Below, piece after piece: positions 60,500 through 64,000 of a stretch of DNA of 64,000 bases (the stretch's first letter is position 1; each line of letters begins with the position of its first letter). The position numbers were made by a program, and so were the translations under genes. The DNA is from CAJQGY01 sp964523375 (GTDB taxonomy: Bacteria > Pseudomonadota > Gammaproteobacteria > Magnimaribacterales > D2472): the NCBI GenBank assembly GCA_964523375.1, contig CAZFYG010000002.1, positions 48,175 to 112,174 of the forward strand. Reading direction: 5' to 3'. The notes below the pieces were generated by a model. The model was not told where the DNA came from and searched no databases. It saw only the letters and a program-made list of their open reading frames with translations.

Positions 60500-60574
60500 T
60501 GGGGTGTAGCCAAGCGGTAAGGCAACGGGTTTTGATCCCGTCATGCGTAGGTTCGAATCCTTCCACCCCAGCCA
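60500..60574 (+). tRNA. tRNA-Gln (UUG)
   Basis: The 75-nt sequence forms a 7-bp acceptor stem (TGGGGTG with CACCCCA), D arm, a 7-nt anticodon loop TTTTGAT with anticodon TTG, and the T arm GGTTCGAATCC. Discriminator G is at 60571 and an encoded CCA at 60572-60574, followed by a run of Ts. The first pair is U1-A72. It lies between ispE and prs, as in many gammaproteobacteria. Confidence 0.97.
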
Positions 60575-60591
60575 TTTTTTTGGACTAATTT

Positions 60592-61545
60592 ATGAATGTT
60601 AAAAAAATTGACCTTTTCACCGGAACTGCAAATATTGAATTAGCAAATGAAGTTGCATCAATTCTTGGGACTGTAATAGCTCCTGCTGATGTTGGGTACT
60701 TTTCTGATGGTGAGATTAAAGTTCAAATTGAAGACAATGTTAGAGGTCATGACACATTTATAATTCAATCTACATGTGCCCCAAGTAATAAAAATTTAAT
60801 GGAGTTAATGTTATTAGCTGATGCATTAAAACGCTCATCTGCATCAAAAATTACAGCCATCGTTCCATATTATGGATATGCAAGACAAGATAGAAGAGTT
60901 CGATCTGCTAGAGTTCCAATAAGTGCTAAAGTTGTTGCTGATATGTTTCATAGTGTTGGTATTGATAGAGTTTTAACTATTGACCTTCATTCCGAAACTA
61001 TTCAGGGTTTCTTTGATATGCCCGCAGATAATGTATATGCAACTATGCTAATGGTCGATGATATAAAAGATACAAATGAAAGAGATGAAATCGTAGTTGT
61101 ATCTCCTGATGTCGGTGGTGTTGTTAGATCTAGAGCTCTTGCAAAGTTATTAGATGATACAGACTTAGCAATTATTGACAAAAGAAGAGCTGCTGCAAAT
61201 CAATCTGAGGTAATGAATATAATTGGTGATATTAAAGGGAAAGTATGCATTGTTCCAGATGATATTATAGATACTGCAGGTACTTTATGTAATGCTGCTG
61301 CTGCACTCAAACAACAGGGAGCTAAAGCTGTAAAAGCATATATTACCCACCCTGTTTTATCAGGACCTGCAATAGAAAGGCTTGAAAAATCAGAAATTGA
61401 TGAGTTAGTTGTAACTAATTCGATTCCATTGTCCCATGAAGCACAAAAATGCAGTAAAATACGCGTCATTTCACTGGCCTCGATTATTGCCGAGTGCATC
61501 AAGCGATTAAGTCGTGATGAATCATTGAGTGAAATATTTATATAA
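60592..61545 (+). CDS. prs: Ribose-phosphate pyrophosphokinase
   Basis: Prs makes PRPP for nucleotides, His and Trp. The 317-residue protein has KIDLFTGTANIELANEVA, VPYYGYARQDRRVRSARVPISAKVVADM (ATP/flexible loop), TIDLHSETIQGFFD, VVVSPDVGGVVRSRALA and the PRPP loop CIVPDDIIDTAGTLCNAA. The length is standard for class I enzymes. The tRNA-Gln lies just upstream and rplY 9 bp downstream. Confidence 0.98.
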   Translation: MNVKKIDLFTGTANIELANEVASILGTVIAPADVGYFSDGEIKVQIEDNVRGHDTFIIQSTCAPSNKNLMELMLLADALKRSSASKITAIVPYYGYARQDRRVRSARVPISAKVVADMFHSVGIDRVLTIDLHSETIQGFFDMPADNVYATMLMVDDIKDTNERDEIVVVSPDVGGVVRSRALAKLLDDTDLAIIDKRRAAANQSEVMNIIGDIKGKVCIVPDDIIDTAGTLCNAAAALKQQGAKAVKAYITHPVLSGPAIERLEKSEIDELVVTNSIPLSHEAQKCSKIRVISLASIIAECIKRLSRDESLSEIFI

Positions 61546-61554
61546 GAGGATATT

Positions 61555-62235
61555 ATGAGCGAACAAATTATTTTAAATGCAGATCCAAGAGAAAGAACTG
61601 GATCCAATAAAGCACGAGTTATAAGAAACATCGATGGTATGGTGCCAGCTATTATTTACGGAGCTGAGAAAGACTCATTAAATATTAAACTTAGATTAAA
61701 TGAATTAACAAAAGCATCACAAGATGAGCTCTTTTACACTCAGGTTCTCATTATTAAAACTGGTGAGCTTGAAGAAAAAGTTGTACTTAAAGAACTTCAA
61801 AGAGATCCAGCAAAAGGCAAGTTTTTGCATGCTGATTTTCTAAGAGTATCAACAAAAACAAAATTAAAAGTTGTTATCCCTATTAACTTCACTAACGAAG
61901 AAGAGTGCGAAGGTGTTAAAAATGAAGGTGGGGTCATTAATAAATCAATACGTGAAATAGAAATACTTTGCTCAGCTGGTGATATACCTGAGTCAATAGA
62001 GGTTGATGTACAAAACCTTGCTTTAGGAAGTGCAATAAGACTTTCAGAGCTCAATCTTCCAGAGGGAAGTGAAATACCTGGCTTAGATGAATCTACAGAC
62101 CAAATGATTGTATCAATCAATGCGCCTAAAGCTGTTGTAAAAGAAGAGCCTATCCCTGCTGATGGCGAGGAAGTTCAAGAAGGCGATGTTGATGAAGATG
62201 CTTCAGATGAGGATTCTACCGAAGAGTCTGAGTAA
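61555..62235 (+). CDS. rplY: 50S ribosomal protein bL25, long CTC/TL5 form
   Basis: The 226-residue protein has the 5S-rRNA-binding N-domain (ADPRERTGSNKARVIR, GMVPAIIYG) and the extra C-terminal TL5 domain (HADFLRV onward), ending in a long acidic tail (about 190-226, rich in Asp, Glu, Ser). E. coli has only the short form (94 aa); the long form is common elsewhere, including many marine gammaproteobacteria. A good AGAGGA ribosome binding site precedes the ATG. Confidence 0.95.
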   Translation: MSEQIILNADPRERTGSNKARVIRNIDGMVPAIIYGAEKDSLNIKLRLNELTKASQDELFYTQVLIIKTGELEEKVVLKELQRDPAKGKFLHADFLRVSTKTKLKVVIPINFTNEEECEGVKNEGGVINKSIREIEILCSAGDIPESIEVDVQNLALGSAIRLSELNLPEGSEIPGLDESTDQMIVSINAPKAVVKEEPIPADGEEVQEGDVDEDASDEDSTEESE

Positions 62236-62252
62236 TTTAGATAGGTTTCCTT

Positions 62253-62819
62253 ATGTATGATCTTTGCTTGATAGGTCTTGGTAATCCTGGATCCAAGTAT
62301 GATCAAACAAAACATAATGTAGGAAAAGATTGGTTATTAAAGTTAGCCAAAACTTACTCACTTGATTTCGAAGACAAGAAGAAATATGAAGCTTTCATTT
62401 CATCATCTCATGAAAATAAAATTCTTTGGGTAATACCTAATAACTATATGAATAATAGTGGCATAACTGTATCTAAGATAATAAAAAATAAAAATCTGGA
62501 CCCTAAAAATATTATTTTAATGCACGATGACCTAGATTTAGGCCCTGGTGATGTCCGCTTTAAAATAGATGGTGGTCATGGTGGGCACAACGGACTTAAG
62601 GATATATTCAACAGGACATCATCAAGAGAATTCTCAAGAGTTAGAATTGGAATTGGTCACCCAGGCATGCAGTCAGAAGTGAATAAATGGGTTCTAAATA
62701 AATTCAACCCTGCTGATAAAGATCTTATTGATAAAGGTTATATGAGCTTTATTGATGTATTTGATGATATTTGTAATAAAAAATATGCTGAAGCTCAAAA
62801 AAAGCTTCACACTAATTAA
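62253..62819 (+). CDS. pth: Peptidyl-tRNA hydrolase
   Basis: Pth recycles peptidyl-tRNA that drops off ribosomes. The 188-residue protein has LIGLGNPGSKYDQTKHNVG with the catalytic His, PNNYMNNSG, MHDDLDLGPGDVRFKIDGGHGGHNGLKDI, and GIGHPG. The length is normal. Its stop directly precedes the ychF ATG with no gap. The rplY-pth-ychF order is conserved. Confidence 0.98.
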   Translation: MYDLCLIGLGNPGSKYDQTKHNVGKDWLLKLAKTYSLDFEDKKKYEAFISSSHENKILWVIPNNYMNNSGITVSKIIKNKNLDPKNIILMHDDLDLGPGDVRFKIDGGHGGHNGLKDIFNRTSSREFSRVRIGIGHPGMQSEVNKWVLNKFNPADKDLIDKGYMSFIDVFDDICNKKYAEAQKKLHTN

Positions 62820-63911
62820 ATGGGATTCAAGTGTGGGATTATAGGTCTACCAAATGTTGGTAAATCTACTTTATTCAATGCATTAACTAACTCTTCTATT
62901 CCTGCTGAAAATTTTCCATTCTGTACAATTGAACCAAATGTTGGAAAGGTGCAATTGCCTGACAATAGATTAGTGGAACTACAAAAAATAGTATCTTCAG
63001 AAAAAATAGTACCTGCAACACTTGATTTAGTTGATATAGCAGGTTTAGTTAAAGGAGCATCACAAGGCGAAGGCCTTGGAAACGCTTTTTTATCTAATAT
63101 AAGAGAAATGAATGCTCTTGCCCATGTTGTTAGGTGCTTCGAAGATAAAAACATTACACATGTTGATGGTGAAATAAATTCAGTTAAAGATGCTGAAATA
63201 ATAAACCTTGAGCTGATCATGGCTGACCTAGAGTCAGTTGGTAAAAGATTGATTAAATGTGAGAAACTTTTAAAGACTAATGATAAAGATAATAAGCGTG
63301 ATTATGACTTGCTATCAGCAATAAAGGCAAAGCTCGAGGCTGGTAATTTAATTGATATTAATGAATTTGAGGCTGATGACAAAAAAATTGTTAACAGGTA
63401 TCACCTTTTAAGTACAAAACCCATTTTTTATATAGCAAACATATCTGATGACGGTTCGTCAGATAATGAGCTAGCTAAACTTAAGGAGTTTGCAAAACAA
63501 AGCAACTCTATGGTAATACCTGCATCAATAAAAATTGAACAAGAAATAGCCTCTATCGAAGATGAAGTAGAGAAAAAAGAATACTTAGAATTGATGGGTA
63601 TGGACGAGCCAGTTCTCAATAAAATAATATTTAAAGGTTATGAAATATTAGGACTTGAAACATATTTTACAGCAGGACCTAAAGAACTTAGAGCTTGGAC
63701 GATTAGAAAAGGCTCGCTTGCGCCTAATGCTGCAGGGGTTATTCATACTGATTTTGAAAAAGGTTTTATCAAAGCTGAAGTTATCGGCTTTAATGACTAT
63801 GTAGAGTGTCAGGGTGAATCAGGAGCCAAAGAGAAGGGAAAGCTAAGGCTTGAAGGCAAAGAGTATCTTGTGAAGGATGGGGATGTCATCCACTTTAAAT
63901 TTAATGTTTAA
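62820..63911 (+). CDS. ychF: Ribosome-associated ATPase YchF (OLA1 family)
   Basis: YchF is an Obg-type P-loop protein that prefers ATP, binds ribosomes and affects stress responses. The 363-residue protein has GLPNVGKSTLFNALT (9-23), the switch DIAGLVKGASQGEGLGNAFL with Ser in place of the usual catalytic residue pattern, a coiled-coil insert (about 135-200) and the C-terminal TGS domain (TAGPKELRAWTIRKGSLAPNAAGVIHTDFEKGFI). The length is standard. A tRNA gene with its own promoter follows. Confidence 0.97.
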   Translation: MGFKCGIIGLPNVGKSTLFNALTNSSIPAENFPFCTIEPNVGKVQLPDNRLVELQKIVSSEKIVPATLDLVDIAGLVKGASQGEGLGNAFLSNIREMNALAHVVRCFEDKNITHVDGEINSVKDAEIINLELIMADLESVGKRLIKCEKLLKTNDKDNKRDYDLLSAIKAKLEAGNLIDINEFEADDKKIVNRYHLLSTKPIFYIANISDDGSSDNELAKLKEFAKQSNSMVIPASIKIEQEIASIEDEVEKKEYLELMGMDEPVLNKIIFKGYEILGLETYFTAGPKELRAWTIRKGSLAPNAAGVIHTDFEKGFIKAEVIGFNDYVECQGESGAKEKGKLRLEGKEYLVKDGDVIHFKFNV

Positions 63912-63924
63912 GTAAAAAATTATA

Positions 63925-63952
63925 TTGACTATCGTTTATATATAATTATCAT
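63925..63952 (+). promoter_or_regulatory. Promoter of the terminal tRNA-Met gene
   Basis: TTGACT (63925-63930) and TATCAT (63947-63952) are 16 bp apart, placing transcription start about at 63959, just before the tRNA at 63962. Confidence 0.55.
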
Positions 63953-63961
63953 TCAACGATT

Positions 63962-64000
63962 GGCTATGTAGCTCAGATGGTTAGAGCACAGCACTCATAA
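63962..64000 (+). tRNA. tRNA-Met (CAU), 5' part, cut by window edge
   Basis: The visible 39 nt (acceptor 5' strand GGCTATG, D arm AGCTCAGATGGTTAGAGCA, and the anticodon loop CTCATAA) closely follow elongator tRNA-Met of E. coli. The anticodon is CAT. A lysidine-modified tRNA-Ile2 has the same anticodon but a different acceptor and D arm. The 3' half is outside the window. Confidence 0.85.

Noticed and set aside
61200..61631. Minus-strand 143-codon open frame
   Set aside because: It is antisense to the end of prs and start of rplY, both well-conserved genes; no supporting signals.
63962..64000. tRNA-Ile2 (lysidine type) instead of tRNA-Met
   Set aside because: The anticodon CAT is shared, but the acceptor and D arm follow elongator tRNA-Met; the missing 3' half prevents full certainty.
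1..64000. Mobile elements, prophage, defence or secondary-metabolite systems
   Set aside because: Every interval of more than 300 bp is occupied by a housekeeping gene or RNase P RNA; I saw no transposase, integrase, terminal repeats or unfamiliar gene cluster.

Overview
This AT-rich 64-kb stretch is almost entirely housekeeping sequence from a streamlined bacterium. Gene content and order point to a free-living, probably marine, gammaproteobacterium (SAR86-like is my best guess, an inference not a database result). Supporting evidence is conserved gammaproteobacterial neighbourhoods: pyrG-kdsA-eno-ftsB-ispDF-surE-pcm with fdxA and recA nearby, rpsF-rpsR-rplI-dnaB-alr, the dcw cell-wall/division cluster, rsmI opposite an lpoA-like gene, rplM-rpsI-petABC-sspA, zapE-degS, murA-ibaG-mlaC, kdsD-lptA-lptB-rpoN, mreBCD-yhdP, and hemA-prfA-prmC opposite lolB-ispE-tRNA-prs-rplY-pth-ychF. 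Streamlining shows in tiny or absent intergenic gaps, many ATGA/TAATG overlaps, convergent genes that abut or interlock, shortened proteins (MurD, FtsQ, LpoA, LptA, YhdP) and genes missing from otherwise conserved blocks (rpoS, nlpD, truD, mutS, recX, kdsC, lptC, mlaFEDB, priB).

Layout. 1-2.4 kb: NfeD-like/QmcA membrane pair and a thiolase. 2.4-3.9 kb: recA with a consensus LexA box, and fdxA divergent from it. 3.9-14.8 kb (minus strand): DUF368 lipid-carrier transporter, pcm, surE, an ispD-ispF fusion, ftsB, eno, kdsA, pyrG, alr, dnaB, rplI, rpsR, rpsF. 14.9-30.4 kb (minus): the dcw cluster mraZ-ftsZ-rsmH-ftsL-ftsI-murE-murF-mraY-murD-ftsW-murG-murC-ddl-ftsQ-ftsA, with ftsZ moved from its usual place after ftsA to just behind mraZ. 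30.4-30.8 kb: RNase P RNA. 30.8-38 kb: rsmI, an lpoA-like lipoprotein, sspA, cytochrome bc1 (petCBA), rpsI, rplM, zapE. 38-45.9 kb: degS, murA, ibaG, mlaC, kdsD, lptA, lptB, rpoN, mgtE. 45.9-50.7 kb: yhdP-like, mreD, mreC, mreB. 50.7-56 kb: gatCAB, a MaoC-like hydratase and an acyl-CoA synthetase. 56-64 kb: prmC, prfA, hemA, lolB, ispE, tRNA-Gln, prs, rplY, pth, ychF and the start of a tRNA-Met.

Functionally the window is dominated by envelope biogenesis: nearly the whole lipid II pathway (murA, C, D, E, F, ddl, alr, mraY, murG), the divisome, the MreBCD elongation scaffold, Kdo synthesis and LPS transport (kdsA, kdsD, lptA, lptB), isoprenoid precursors (ispDF, ispE) and lipid-carrier recycling (DUF368). 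Translation (GatCAB, PrfA, PrmC, Pth, ribosomal proteins) and respiration (bc1 complex) make up the rest.

I found no mobile element, CRISPR array, prophage, toxin-antitoxin pair or biosynthetic cluster, and no wholly new system. The most interesting signals are local departures from the norm: the ftsZ relocation, a 10-bp-spaced repeat array at the mraZ promoter that looks like a MraZ operator, a MurD lacking a large part of its central domain, an FtsI with altered SxN and KTG motifs, a hairpin covering a thiolase ribosome binding site, and divergent gene pairs with almost no intergenic space and apparently leaderless starts.
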